40,719 bases of DNA from Methylothermaceae bacterium (GTDB taxonomy: Bacteria > Pseudomonadota > Gammaproteobacteria > Methylococcales > Methylothermaceae): assembly GCA_026981855.1 (NCBI GenBank), contig JALSIB010000051.1, positions 1-40,719 on the forward strand, given 5' to 3'. Shown piece after piece: positions 1-7,760 of this stretch; position 1 is the first letter of the stretch, and every line of letters begins with the position of its first letter. Under the pieces are notes generated by a model, which was not told the origin of the DNA, searched no databases, and saw only the letters and a list, made by a program, of their open reading frames with translations. The position numbers were made by a program, and so were the translations under genes.

Positions 1-138
1 CCATCTTTTACCACTGGTGGCGGCGACACCCCGCTCCTGGCATCACTGACCCTCCCATTGACGACCTTTTCAACGAATCCGGTGGCTTGTTGGCGGGAAT
101 CAGGTGAAAAAATGGGGAGACGCCAGTCCCTGTTCTGG

Positions 139-167
139 TTGCGGATGAATCCCGATCGGCCTACAAT
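139..167 (+). promoter_or_regulatory. Sigma-70-like promoter of the sdh operon
   Basis: A -35-like TTGCGG (139-144) and a -10 TACAAT (162-167) are separated by exactly 17 bp. Transcription from here would start near 174 and leave a leader of about 93 nt before the first gene of the succinate dehydrogenase operon at 267. No other convincing promoter is visible in the first 266 bases, and I see no ORF there worth calling. The -10 matches consensus at five of six positions and the -35 at three. Confidence 0.5.
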
Positions 168-266
168 CTCACCTGCTCCGGTTCGTGACCAGGGTTGTGC
201 GCTGCGGACCGCCCATGGCCGTCCCGTTTCTATTACTTCCATTCGTGCGTGCCAGCGGAGAAAAGG

Positions 267-428
267 ATGATGACAGATGACGATTCCAACCCATCTCCGG
301 AAGAACGGGTGCCGGTGGCCGATCGTCTGACGGAAACTCCCGAAGAGCTGCCTTCGCGCCCGGTCGACCCAACCCGCTACGGGGATTGGGAGAAAAATGG
401 CCGCTGCATAGACTTCCGGCCATGGTGA
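267..428 (+). CDS. SDHAF4-like (DUF1674) succinate dehydrogenase assembly factor
   Basis: This is a 53-residue protein whose C-terminus carries the DUF1674 signature PTRYGDWEKNGRCIDF, the hallmark of the SDHAF4 family. SDHAF4 proteins bind flavinylated SdhA and help it join SdhB. The N-terminal half is acidic and proline-rich, as expected for this partly disordered family. The start at 267 is chosen because GGAG sits 6 bp upstream; an ATG at 270 is the alternative. The stop (426-428) overlaps the sdhC start at 422, so translation of the two is probably coupled. The position at the head of an sdh operon agrees with the assignment. The gene is short enough to be missed by automatic callers. DUF1674 is best known from alphaproteobacteria and mitochondria, so finding it beside sdhE is notable. 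Confidence 0.85.
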   Translation: MMTDDDSNPSPEERVPVADRLTETPEELPSRPVDPTRYGDWEKNGRCIDFRPW

Positions 429-799
429 CAGGTTCCAACCGTCCCCTTTCGCCCCACCTGCAGATCTACCGCTTGCCTTTGGCCGCGTTGCTGTCGATCA
501 CCCATCGGATCAGTGGGGTGGTGTTGAGTCTGGGGTTGATTCTGCTGATAGCGGCCCTGTTCTCGGTGGCGGGGAGCGGGGCTTTCTATTCCGCCATCCA
601 TGCCTTCCTGAACACGATCTTGGGTCAGGTTTTCCTGCTGTTGTGGCTGTTCGCCCTGTTTCTGCATTTCTGCCATGGAATCCGGCACCTGATCTGGGAC
701 ACCGTCTCGGCTTTCGATCGCTCCACCCTGACACGCCACAGTCTCTGGGAATTGGGCCTCGCGGTGCTGTTGACGCTGATTTCCTGGATCATCGTGTGA
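422..799 (+). CDS. sdhC: Succinate dehydrogenase cytochrome b556 subunit
   Basis: SdhC is the larger membrane anchor of succinate:quinone oxidoreductase and binds haem b and quinone with SdhD. The 125-residue product starts with the family signature RPLSPHLQIYR, followed by SITHRISG (residues 25-32), three hydrophobic helices and the haem-binding segment HFCHGIRHLIWD with His82, His85 and His89. The start at 422 places the RPLSPHL motif seven residues in, as is normal. A longer reading from 386 adds residues that belong to the overlapping DUF1674 gene. sdhC overlaps that gene and is followed 11 bp later by sdhD. Confidence 0.95.
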   Translation: MVTGSNRPLSPHLQIYRLPLAALLSITHRISGVVLSLGLILLIAALFSVAGSGAFYSAIHAFLNTILGQVFLLLWLFALFLHFCHGIRHLIWDTVSAFDRSTLTRHSLWELGLAVLLTLISWIIV

Positions 800-810
800 A
801 AGGGGGCGCC

Positions 811-1191
811 ATGGAATTTCGCACCGCTCTGGGCAAGGCGATGGGTTTGGGTCCGGCCCGTTCCGGTACGCATCACTGGTGGATGCAACGAATCACGGCG
901 GTTGCATTGATTCCCCTCACCCTGTGGCTGGTCTGGTTTCTCAGCCGCCTGGTGGCATTGGATCACCCGGCCATGCTTGCGTGGCTGGGTCGTCCCTGGA
1001 ACAGCGCCATGCTGCTCGCCTACGTGTGCGCCGCCTGTTATCACGCCCAGCTGGGGCTGAGGGAAGTGATCGTGGACTACGTTCAGCAGCCGGCGGTCCG
1101 CACCCTCTTCCTGATCGGGGTATGGATGGTTCTGGCTTTTCTCGTCTTGCTGGCCTTCGTGTCCACGGTCAAGATTCTCGCCGGTGGCTGA
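811..1191 (+). CDS. sdhD: Succinate dehydrogenase membrane anchor subunit
   Basis: SdhD is the second membrane anchor of complex II. The 126-residue product has three predicted membrane helices, starting around residues 28-46, 64-81 and 96-120. It contains [16 protein letters not shown], in which His78 is the expected haem ligand and Tyr90 matches the quinone-site Asp-Tyr pair. The ATG at 811 follows an AGGGGG ribosome-binding site. An in-frame extension back to 643 would run through sdhC and is rejected. Sequence identity among SdhD proteins is low, so the call rests on the motif, the topology and the place between sdhC and sdhA. Confidence 0.93.
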   Translation: MEFRTALGKAMGLGPARSGTHHWWMQRITAVALIPLTLWLVWFLSRLVALDHPAMLAWLGRPWNSAMLLAYVCAACYHAQLGLREVIVDYVQQPAVRTLFLIGVWMVLAFLVLLAFVSTVKILAGG

Positions 1192-1270
1192 CCTGTCGGC
1201 GGGGAGGCTTCACGGCGAAACCAACGAACGGATCTCTCATGACCTCCATGCAACTTTCACGGTGCCGATA

Positions 1271-3064
1271 TTGAACAGACAAGCCTATCCGGTGACCACC
1301 CATACCTATGACACCATCGTCGTCGGCGCGGGCGGGGCGGGCCTTCGGGCGACATTGGGGATGGCCGCCCGGGGGCTCAAGACCGCCTGTATCACCAAGG
1401 TATTCCCCACCCGCAGTCATACTGTGGCCGCCCAGGGCGGTATCAGCGCCGCTTTGGGGAACATGGGGGAAGATGACTGGCGCTGGCACATGTACGATAC
1501 CGTCAAGGGGTCCGATTGGTTGGGGGATCAGGATGCCATCGAATACATGTGCCGTGAGGCCATTCCGGCGATCATCGAGCTGGAGCATTATGGCGTCCCT
1601 TTTTCCCGTACCCCGGAAGGAAAGATCTATCAGCGCGCCTTCGGCGGTATGACGACCCATTTCGGCGAAGGGGAGGCCAGGCGTACCTGCGCCGCGGCCG
1701 ACAAGACCGGCCATGCGATCCTTCATACCCTGTATCAACAATCGATCAAGCATCACGCTGAATTCTTTATCGAGTACTTCGCGCTCGATCTGGTGATGGA
1801 TGACCAGGGCGTCTGCCGTGGGGTGTTGGCATGGTGCCTGGAAGACGGCAGCCTGCACCTGTTTCGCGCCCACATGACCTTGCTTGCGACAGGCGGTTAC
1901 GGAAGGGCCTATTTTTCCTGCACCTCGGCCCATACCTGTACCGGCGATGGCAATGCGATGGTGCTCAGGGCGGGATTGCCGCTCCAGGACATGGAATTCG
2001 TCCAGTTCCATCCAACCGGTATCTACGGGGTCGGTTGCCTGATCACGGAAGGGGTGCGGGGCGAGGGGGGCTATCTCACCAATGCCGAGGGGGAACGGTT
2101 CATGCCCCGTTACGCGCCCCATGCCAAGGATCTGGCTTCCAGGGATGTGGTCAGCCGCGCCATGACCATCGAGATTCGCGAGGGCAGGGGCGTGGGGCCG
2201 CACAAGGACCATCTGTTGCTCCATCTCGAACACCTGGACCCGAAGATCATCCACCAAAGACTGCCCGGAATCGCCGAAACCGCCAGAATATTCGCCGGGG
2301 TGGACGTCACCCGGCAGCCGATTCCGGTCATCCCCACCGCCCATTACAACATGGGGGGAATCCCCACCAACATCGACGGCGAGGTGGTCACCCTCAAGGG
2401 TGACGATCCGGAAACCACGGTTCCGGGGCTGATGGCGATTGGCGAGGCGGCCTGCGTCTCGGTTCACGGCGCCAACCGCCTGGGGTCCAACTCGTTGCTC
2501 GACATCGTGGTGTTCGGTCGGGCGGCGGCGATCCGCTGCGCCGAGATGGTCAAACCCCGCCGGCCCCACCGGCCTTTGCCAGGCGACATACTCGATCCGT
2601 TGCTGGAGCGTTTCGACAGACTCCGCCATGCCAGGGGCGCCCTGAAGGTGGCGGAAGTGCGCGAGCGCATGCAGCGCTGCATGCAGGACCACGCCGCGGT
2701 CTTTCGCACCGGCGAAGTCCTGGCCGAGGGCCTGTCCCGGCTCGAGGAGATCGCGGCTTCTTTCTCCGACATCGGGTTGGCGGATCATTCCCTCATTTGG
2801 AACACCGATCTGGTGGAAGCGCTGGAACTCTCCAATCTGCTGCCCCAGGCCCTGGCGACCCTGGCTGCGGCGGGCAACCGCAACGAGAGCCGGGGCGCCC
2901 ACGCCCGGGAAGACTTTCCCCGGCGCGACGACCAAAACTGGCTCAAGCATACCCTGATCTGGCTCGATTCCGGCAAGCCGGCCAAGTTCGCCTACCGCCC
3001 CGTGCATATGAAGCCTTTGACGCCGGAAGTCGAGCCCATTCCGCCCAAGCCGAGAGTATATTGA
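1271..3064 (+). CDS. sdhA: Succinate dehydrogenase flavoprotein subunit
   Basis: SdhA oxidises succinate to fumarate using covalently bound FAD. The Rossmann motif [11 protein letters not shown] lies near residue 20, and [10 protein letters not shown] carries the flavinylated histidine (His50). The substrate-site segments HPTGI and REGRGVGP and the C-terminal [19 protein letters not shown] are all present. There is no in-frame ATG near the expected start. I chose TTG at 1271 because GGTG lies 6 bp upstream and the resulting 597 residues fit the family (about 590). GTG at 1262, GTG at 1292 and a long GTG start at 1184 overlapping sdhD are alternatives. sdhB begins one base after the stop codon. 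Confidence 0.95.
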   Translation: MNRQAYPVTTHTYDTIVVGAGGAGLRATLGMAARGLKTACITKVFPTRSHTVAAQGGISAALGNMGEDDWRWHMYDTVKGSDWLGDQDAIEYMCREAIPAIIELEHYGVPFSRTPEGKIYQRAFGGMTTHFGEGEARRTCAAADKTGHAILHTLYQQSIKHHAEFFIEYFALDLVMDDQGVCRGVLAWCLEDGSLHLFRAHMTLLATGGYGRAYFSCTSAHTCTGDGNAMVLRAGLPLQDMEFVQFHPTGIYGVGCLITEGVRGEGGYLTNAEGERFMPRYAPHAKDLASRDVVSRAMTIEIREGRGVGPHKDHLLLHLEHLDPKIIHQRLPGIAETARIFAGVDVTRQPIPVIPTAHYNMGGIPTNIDGEVVTLKGDDPETTVPGLMAIGEAACVSVHGANRLGSNSLLDIVVFGRAAAIRCAEMVKPRRPHRPLPGDILDPLLERFDRLRHARGALKVAEVRERMQRCMQDHAAVFRTGEVLAEGLSRLEEIAASFSDIGLADHSLIWNTDLVEALELSNLLPQALATLAAAGNRNESRGAHAREDFPRRDDQNWLKHTLIWLDSGKPAKFAYRPVHMKPLTPEVEPIPPKPRVY

Positions 3065-3065
3065 C

Positions 3066-3848
3066 ATGGTTCAGTTCAACCTCCCGCCCCACTCCCGCAT
3101 CAAGCCGGGCAAGACCTGGCCCGCCCCCGAGGACGCGAAGAATCTTCTGACCGTCAGGGTGTACCGTTGGGATCCGGAAGTCCCCGACAATCCCCGTCTC
3201 GACACGTTTCAGCTGGACCGGGACCGATGCGGCGCCATGGTGTTGGACGCGTTGATCCGGATCAAGAATCAAATCGACCCTTCCCTGACCTTCCGCCGCT
3301 CCTGTCGCGAAGGCGTGTGCGGTTCCTGCGCCATGAACATCAATGGCCGCAATGCCCTGGCATGCACCAAGGCCATCGAGGACTGCGGGGAAACCCTCAC
3401 CATCCATCCCTTACCCCATCAGAGCGTGATCAAGGATCTGGTCACCGACATGACCCATTTCTATGCCCAGTACGCCTCCGTTCAACCTTGGCTCAAAACC
3501 CTCACCCCGGCCCCCGCCGATCGCGAGCGCCTGCAAAGTCCGGAGGAGCGGGCACTGCTCGACGATCTCTACGACTGCATTCTCTGCGCCTGCTGTTCCA
3601 CCGCCTGTCCCAGTTACTGGTGGAACAGCGATCGCTATCTGGGACCGGCGGCGCTGCTCCAGGCCTGGCGCTGGATCGCCGACAGCCGCGACGAGGCCAC
3701 CGGGGAACGCCTGGATTCCCTGGAGGATCCCTTCAAACTCTATCGCTGTCACACCATCATGAACTGCACCGACACCTGCCCCAAAGGGTTGAATCCCGCC
3801 AAGGCGATCGCCGAGATCAAGAAGCTGCTGGCCTTGCGGCGGGAATGA
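3066..3848 (+). CDS. sdhB: Succinate dehydrogenase iron-sulfur subunit
   Basis: SdhB carries electrons from the SdhA flavin to quinone through three iron-sulfur clusters. The 260-residue protein has the [2Fe-2S] ligands Cys80, Cys85, Cys88 and Cys100 ([12 protein letters not shown]). The [4Fe-4S] and [3Fe-4S] ligands lie in [16 protein letters not shown] (171-186) and [17 protein letters not shown] (228-244). It starts one base after the sdhA stop. Its TGA overlaps the ATG of a 29-codon ORF that leads into sdhE. The roughly 28-residue stretch before the ferredoxin domain is a little longer than in E. coli SdhB. Confidence 0.97.
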   Translation: MVQFNLPPHSRIKPGKTWPAPEDAKNLLTVRVYRWDPEVPDNPRLDTFQLDRDRCGAMVLDALIRIKNQIDPSLTFRRSCREGVCGSCAMNINGRNALACTKAIEDCGETLTIHPLPHQSVIKDLVTDMTHFYAQYASVQPWLKTLTPAPADRERLQSPEERALLDDLYDCILCACCSTACPSYWWNSDRYLGPAALLQAWRWIADSRDEATGERLDSLEDPFKLYRCHTIMNCTDTCPKGLNPAKAIAEIKKLLALRRE

Positions 3849-3934
3849 CCGCGGACTTCGATCCCCACCAGCGGCTGGAGCGTCACGGCGATCTGTCGTA
3901 TCCGGCATCGAATCCCCCCGGGGCTCCGCCGTGA
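3845..3934 (+). CDS. Candidate 29-codon ORF bridging sdhB and sdhE
   Basis: This short frame begins [17 protein letters not shown] and ends in a proline-rich tail (PPGAPP). Its ATG overlaps the sdhB stop as ATGA (3845-3848), and its TGA overlaps the GTG start of sdhE as GTGA (3931-3934). Both junctions are therefore classic 4-bp translational-coupling overlaps. I recognise no family. It may be a real small protein, or only a device that carries ribosomes from sdhB to sdhE. A ribosome-binding site is not obvious beyond purines at the end of sdhB. Conservation in relatives would decide. Confidence 0.35.
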   Translation: MTADFDPHQRLERHGDLSYPASNPPGAPP

Positions 3935-4170
3935 AAACTGAAATGGCCAGGCTGCGTTGGCGATGCCGGCGTGGCATGCATGAACTGGACGTGTTGCTGG
4001 AAACCTGGCTGGAGGAATCCTACTTGCGGGCGCCTGAATCGCAGCGCCGGGCCTTCGCCAGATTGCTTGACCATCCCGACCCGCTCTTGTGGGCATGGTT
4101 GGTTCTGAGACAGCCGTGTCCTGATCCCGAGCTGGGGAGCCTCTGCCGGGCCATCGGCAAAATGCCGTGA
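3931..4170 (+). CDS. sdhE: SdhE/CptB family FAD assembly factor
   Basis: SdhE promotes covalent flavinylation of SdhA and FrdA. This 79-residue protein begins [20 protein letters not shown], and the RGMxELD motif (about residues 14-20) is the functional signature of the family. The remainder (LLETWLEESY, FARLLDHPDPLLWAWL) matches the small helical bundle. The GTG at 3931 is preferred because it gives the usual short tail before RLRWRCRRG and overlaps the preceding TGA; ATG at 3943 is the alternative. Its stop overlaps the start of the ygfX-like gene. Location in the sdh operon supports the role. Confidence 0.92.
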   Translation: MKTEMARLRWRCRRGMHELDVLLETWLEESYLRAPESQRRAFARLLDHPDPLLWAWLVLRQPCPDPELGSLCRAIGKMP

Positions 4171-4574
4171 ACCTCCATCTGGGATTGTCCGGATCCCGCC
4201 TGGAACAATGGATCGTTTTGACATGCCATGGGCTTGGGGTCGTCGCCCTTTGGCTGAGTGGATTGCCGCCATGGTTGTCGATGGGCGCCACCCTGGCACT
4301 GGGTGTCACCGCGGTCTTGTCGTGGCGCCGCTCCGGCCGGCCTCGGTTGGCGCAAATTCTATACCGGGACGCATCCTGGACCCTGGTAGGGCCCAACCAG
4401 CAGCTCTGGAAGGGCAGATTGTTGCCCTCCACGCGGGTGGGGCGTTGGCTGACCGTGTTGCATTTCCGGCTGAACGACGGCCGCTTCATGGCCATTCCCG
4501 TCTGGCGCGACAGTCTCGGCCGTGAAGACTACCGCAAGTTGCAGGTGGTGTTGCGCTGGGTGGCCAAGGTCTGA
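4167..4574 (+). CDS. ygfX: YgfX-like inner-membrane protein
   Basis: This 135-residue protein has two adjacent hydrophobic helices near residues 20-52 and a soluble C-terminal part with LRPxxxVGRWLTVLHFRLNDGR-type residues ending in DYRKLQVVLRWV. That layout is typical of YgfX (CptA), which is encoded next to SdhE in many gammaproteobacteria. In E. coli YgfX has been linked to inhibition of cell-division and cytoskeletal proteins and also to SdhE function. The GTG start overlaps the sdhE TGA (GTGA at 4167-4170). This is the last gene of the operon, and no clear intrinsic terminator follows. Confidence 0.8.
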   Translation: MNLHLGLSGSRLEQWIVLTCHGLGVVALWLSGLPPWLSMGATLALGVTAVLSWRRSGRPRLAQILYRDASWTLVGPNQQLWKGRLLPSTRVGRWLTVLHFRLNDGRFMAIPVWRDSLGREDYRKLQVVLRWVAKV

Positions 4575-4673
4575 TCGCCTTCCTTAATTTTTAAGTCCCC
4601 TTTCTTGCTGGGAAAGGCGTTGGGGTGAGGGCTTGAGCGGGTGAAAGTGGGGGCATGTCTCCCTCACCGCCGG

Positions 4674-4696
4674 CCCCTCTCCCAAAGGGAGAGGGG
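4674..4696. repeat. Perfect 10-bp GC-rich hairpin, REP-like
   Basis: CCCCTCTCCC (4674-4683) and GGGAGAGGGG (4687-4696) pair perfectly around an AAA loop. Sequences of the type CCCTCACC-GCCCCTCTCCC-AAA-GGGAGAGGGG are widely dispersed in intergenic regions of gammaproteobacteria, and the CCCTCACC part is also present just upstream (4661-4668). The rest of the 292-bp gap between ygfX and the glycosyltransferase gene (4575-4866) holds no convincing gene. GTAGCCCGGGTGG (4721-4733) also resembles a common intergenic repeat. There is no U-run, so a terminator role is doubtful. Confidence 0.5.
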
Positions 4697-4866
4697 GAAC
4701 CGGTTCGTGCGATTGCCCTGGTAGCCCGGGTGGACTTGTTGCATTTCTAGCGAATTTATGTTACCGCGTCTGGCCAGAACCTATAACGGCGATCACCTGA
4801 AACGGGCTGTGGAGGATTTGCCGGTGGAGCCCTATTGAGGCCCGTATCGGAAGGGGTGATTCGACC

Positions 4867-5487
4867 TCATCGGCGATTGTCGGACAGGCGGTGGTACCTT
4901 TCCAAATCTTCCGGCCGGTCCAGATCCCACTGCATCGGCAACAGGGTGTGGCGCAAATGGTGCGAACGGATCCGGCTTAGCGTTTCCTGAAGCACCGTCG
5001 GGCCGCCCCAGGGGATATTCCGGAAAAGAGGAGCCAGGGGCCGGTTCACCCCGATGAGGACATAGCCGCCGTCCTCGGCGGGCGCGAGGACCACATCACG
5101 GCCTTTTTCCAGGGCCGCGAAGGCTTGCCGCAGTGTGTCGGGGGTGAGCGAGGGGCAGTCGCAGCCAATGAGCAGGGCGTGGTGGTGGCGGCAAAGCACC
5201 TCGCTCAGGGCGCGCAGCATCCTCTCACCCAGATCCCCGCCCCGTTGCGGCCGCAAAGTCAGGGAAAAACGCCGGGCGAGCGCCGGGAAGAAAGGGTGGC
5301 CGACATCGGGATGGCCGTACAGATAGACGTGCGCCGGTCGCAGCCTGTCCGCCAGCCTCAGGGTGTCCACGGTCAGCCTGGCGTGCAGGGCGGCGGCCCG
5401 GGCGGGGGACAGCGCTGTCGACAGCCGGGTCTTGACCTGCCCCGGCAGCGGCGCCTTGGCGAATACGATAATGGCGCGTGGATTCAC
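4867..5487 (-). CDS. TIGR04282-type (DUF2064) arsenosugar-associated glycosyltransferase
   Basis: This 206-residue protein belongs to the DUF2064/TIGR04282 family of small nucleotidyltransferase-fold glycosyltransferases. Visible motifs are IIVFAKAPLPGQVKTRLS at the N-terminus, LLIGCDCPSLT in the middle and PAEDGGYVLIGV near the acidic active site. The GTG at 5487 is chosen because it starts right before the conserved VFAKAP segment and overlaps the TGA of the upstream gene by 4 bp; extending to 5565 adds non-conserved residues. It is the third gene of an arsM operon. The family is annotated with arsenosugar biosynthesis because of this linkage, but its substrate is not established. Confidence 0.85.
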   Translation of the reverse strand: MNPRAIIVFAKAPLPGQVKTRLSTALSPARAAALHARLTVDTLRLADRLRPAHVYLYGHPDVGHPFFPALARRFSLTLRPQRGGDLGERMLRALSEVLCRHHHALLIGCDCPSLTPDTLRQAFAALEKGRDVVLAPAEDGGYVLIGVNRPLAPLFRNIPWGGPTVLQETLSRIRSHHLRHTLLPMQWDLDRPEDLERYHRLSDNRR

Positions 5488-6170
5488 CGGAACCGTCCCT
5501 GTCGGTAGAGGCGGTTCAGCCTCTCCGGGTCGGCGCCGAGAAAATATCGCAGCCGCAGCCACCACATGAGCGCGATGGTCCGGATCACGCCGAAATGCTC
5601 CCAGCGCCGCGCCGAAGTCCGGACCTTGCGGCGCAGGCAGGCAGGCCGTCCATGACGCCGCAGCCGCCGGCTCAGTTCAATGTCCTCCATCAACGGTTGC
5701 GGCGGGTATCCGCCCACCTGCTCGAACAGTTCCCGGGTGACGAAAATGGCCTGGTCGCCGGTGGCGATGCCGCTCAGGCGCGAACGCAGGTTCATGGAGG
5801 CCGCCACGACGGGCAGCAGCGGGTGACGCCCCGCCAGTTCGACATCGAACCGGCCCCAGCGCCAGCCGCTCTCCAGCGCCCGTTGGATGAGCGGAAAGGC
5901 ATCGGGTGGCAGACGGGTGTCGGCATGGAGGAAGATCAGGACTTTCCCTCGGGCGATTCCGGCCCCGGCGTTCATTTGCAAGGCGCGCCCCCTCGGGGCG
6001 GTCAACACCCGGTCGGCCAAAGGGGCGGCCGCCTCTCGCGTGCCGTCCCCGCTGCCGCCGTCGGCGACGATGATTTCCAGCCATTGCCGTCGGCATTGCA
6101 ACGGTTGGAGGCAGCCCCGGATGTTGGCCGCCTCGTTCAAGGTGGGAACGATGACGGAAAACCGGGGCAT
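5484..6170 (-). CDS. TIGR04283-type GT2 arsenosugar-associated glycosyltransferase
   Basis: This 228-residue GT2-family enzyme has the N-terminal SVIVPTLNEAANI motif, VADGGSGDGT (nucleotide-sugar binding), ALQMNAG, and FLHADTRLP containing the DxD-like metal site. GGYPPQPLMEDIELSRRL is the catalytic ED region. A weakly hydrophobic C-terminal segment (TIALMWWLRLRYFLG) may associate with the membrane. The family is usually found beside the TIGR04282 partner, and here the two genes overlap by 4 bp. The start at 6170 leaves the conserved motif five residues in. It lies 76 bp after arsM on the same strand, so it is probably co-transcribed. Acceptor and donor are unknown. Confidence 0.88.
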   Translation of the reverse strand: MPRFSVIVPTLNEAANIRGCLQPLQCRRQWLEIIVADGGSGDGTREAAAPLADRVLTAPRGRALQMNAGAGIARGKVLIFLHADTRLPPDAFPLIQRALESGWRWGRFDVELAGRHPLLPVVAASMNLRSRLSGIATGDQAIFVTRELFEQVGGYPPQPLMEDIELSRRLRRHGRPACLRRKVRTSARRWEHFGVIRTIALMWWLRLRYFLGADPERLNRLYRQGRFR

Positions 6171-6246
6171 CTTCAGGTGTTTTCAGCCGGCCGGCGGCAA
6201 CGCAGGGCGGTGCGGTTCGTCCCCGGTGGGTCGGTGAAGCGCCGGG

Positions 6247-7362
6247 CTAGCAACAGCCGCCGCCTTCCCCGCCGTGGCTGACCCCGCCCTTGGTTTCCGC
6301 CGGACTGCGCAGGGTGCCGGCGGGGGCGCACCAGGGCTTTCCGGGGCCGCCGGCGGCGGGGGCGAGGCCGACGAAGTCGTCCTTCATCGGTCCCCTCGTG
6401 AGGAAGCGGAAAGTGCGTGCACACACCGCCATGCGCCTGCCCCGGTAAAAAACGTGTCCTTCGTCGTCATACACTTTTTCGTATGGCCCTTTGTAGATCA
6501 CCGCATGGCCGAAATCCATGCATTCGCCGCCCTCGGGTTTGACGGCGGTGACGGTGACCGCGCGGAACTCGATGCCTTCCACCTCCCGCCACGGTTCATC
6601 GCCCCATTTGTCCAGTTTCACCGCCACGAAGCCTGCGTCGGCGAATCCCTGCAGGAATTCGTCCTCTTGCAGCGCCCCCGAGATGCAACCGCTCCAAAGT
6701 TCCGGATCCTGTTTCAGGGACGAAGGCACCGGCTCGTCGCAGACGATGTCGGAGATGGCGATGCGCCCGCCCGGCCTGACCACCCGGAAGATTTCCCCGA
6801 ACAACCGCCGCTTGTCCCCATCGTCCACCAGGTTGAGGACGCAGTTGGAGATCACCAGGTCCACCGATTCGTCGGCGATCAGGGGGCGCTCTTTTCTCTG
6901 CCGCGCCTGCCAGGCCTTCAGGGCCAGCAGATCCTCGTGGCGCCGGATGGGGTGTTCGGCCAGCCAGTGGTCGGTGGCTTCCACGTCCAGGGCCAGATCC
7001 TGGATCATGCCCTTGACGAAACGCACCCGGTCGCCGCCCAGCTTCCCGGCCATCTCCGGCTGATACTTGCGCGCCAGTGCCAGCATGGCGTCGTTCATGT
7101 CCACGCCGATCACTTGTCCCTTCTGCCCCACCAGCTGGGCCGCCATGTAGCAGATCTTCCCCGAGCCGGAACCCAGGTCCAGCACCACGTCGCCTTCGCG
7201 CACGTAGCGCGAAGGATCGCCGCAACCATAATCCTTCTCGACGATCTCCGGCGGCAGCAGCCGCAACAGGTCGCGGTCGTAGTCCACCGGGCAGCACAGG
7301 TCTTCCTGCCGCTCCCCGGCACCTGCGGCATAGCGTTCGAGTACGTGGGCTTCAACGCTCAT
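6247..7362 (-). CDS. arsM: Arsenite S-adenosylmethionine methyltransferase
   Basis: ArsM methylates arsenite stepwise with SAM, giving methyl- and dimethylarsenicals that are volatilised or fed to arsenosugar synthesis. The 371-residue protein has the SAM-binding motif VLDLGSGSGKICY (60-72) and VIGVDMN. Cysteines at 47, 71, 174 (ISNCVLNL) and 226 (WSGCISGAL) sit almost exactly where algal ArsM has Cys44, 72, 174 and 224. The C-terminal domain ends in a glycine-rich tail with Cys-Cys. A strong ribosome-binding site (AAGGAGA) precedes the ATG. No arsR-like regulator gene is nearby. Two arsenosugar-linked glycosyltransferases follow; arsS is encoded elsewhere in the window. Confidence 0.92.
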   Translation of the reverse strand: MSVEAHVLERYAAGAGERQEDLCCPVDYDRDLLRLLPPEIVEKDYGCGDPSRYVREGDVVLDLGSGSGKICYMAAQLVGQKGQVIGVDMNDAMLALARKYQPEMAGKLGGDRVRFVKGMIQDLALDVEATDHWLAEHPIRRHEDLLALKAWQARQRKERPLIADESVDLVISNCVLNLVDDGDKRRLFGEIFRVVRPGGRIAISDIVCDEPVPSSLKQDPELWSGCISGALQEDEFLQGFADAGFVAVKLDKWGDEPWREVEGIEFRAVTVTAVKPEGGECMDFGHAVIYKGPYEKVYDDEGHVFYRGRRMAVCARTFRFLTRGPMKDDFVGLAPAAGGPGKPWCAPAGTLRSPAETKGGVSHGGEGGGCC

Positions 7363-7760
7363 GGGTTTTGTCTCCTTAAATTTGAAAGAAACGACAAATC
7401 GAGACGTTTCATTCTAATGCAGAAGCGGGCGTCATGGGGCCTTTTCCCCACCTCCGCCGCGCGCGAACCAAGCGGTCCGGAGAAGAAGACGGCTTGCCGC
7501 TTGCCTCATGCAGGTCCATGATACATGCCGGGGCAACCAGGGTATTGTCAAACGGGCTGAGTTCGGGTATCACTCGCCTGGGGGGAAATCAAAAATTGAC
7601 GTTGAAGTTTTTCCAGGTTTCCCGGTCTCCGTGGAACCTTCCAGATAATTGGGTATTATCCGGGGAGGTCGGCAACTTATTGGGTGTCTGCCTGATGGCA
7701 GGAAGGCAGGGTGACAACGTATCGGCGGAGCCGCAGAGCGTTCCGTAGGGGGAGAAATCC
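7363..7760. other. 398-bp divergent intergenic region, arsM / diguanylate cyclase
   Basis: This gap must hold promoters for arsM (leftward) and for the GGDEF gene (rightward). Short frames inside it show no family features or codon bias. The only structured element I see is the inverted repeat at 7388-7410. A TATTAT (7654-7659) could be a -10 box for the rightward gene, but no good -35 partner is present at 16-18 bp, so I do not call a promoter. Confidence 0.4.
7388..7410. promoter_or_regulatory. Inverted repeat upstream of arsM, candidate operator
   Basis: GAAACG (7388-7393) and CGTTTC (7405-7410) form a 6-bp inverted repeat with an 11-bp spacer, centred about 37 bp upstream of the arsM start codon. 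That spacing of about two helical turns suits a dimeric repressor. It does not match the usual ArsR/SmtB operator (ATA-type half-sites), so the regulator is unknown. A chance occurrence is possible. Confidence 0.25.

Noticed and set aside
1169-3067. Long open frame of 632 codons on the minus strand opposite sdhA
   Set aside because: It is the antisense shadow of a clearly coding high-GC gene, has low-complexity Gly/His/Gln-rich sequence and no family motif.
4758-4838. 26-codon frame (MLPRLARTYNGDHLKRAVED...) in the gap after ygfX
   Set aside because: It might be a remnant of an old coding element, but it is too short to assign, has no clear ribosome-binding site and no recognised family.
6274-7521. 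415-codon + strand frame opposite arsM
   Set aside because: It is the antisense shadow of arsM, whose motifs are complete.
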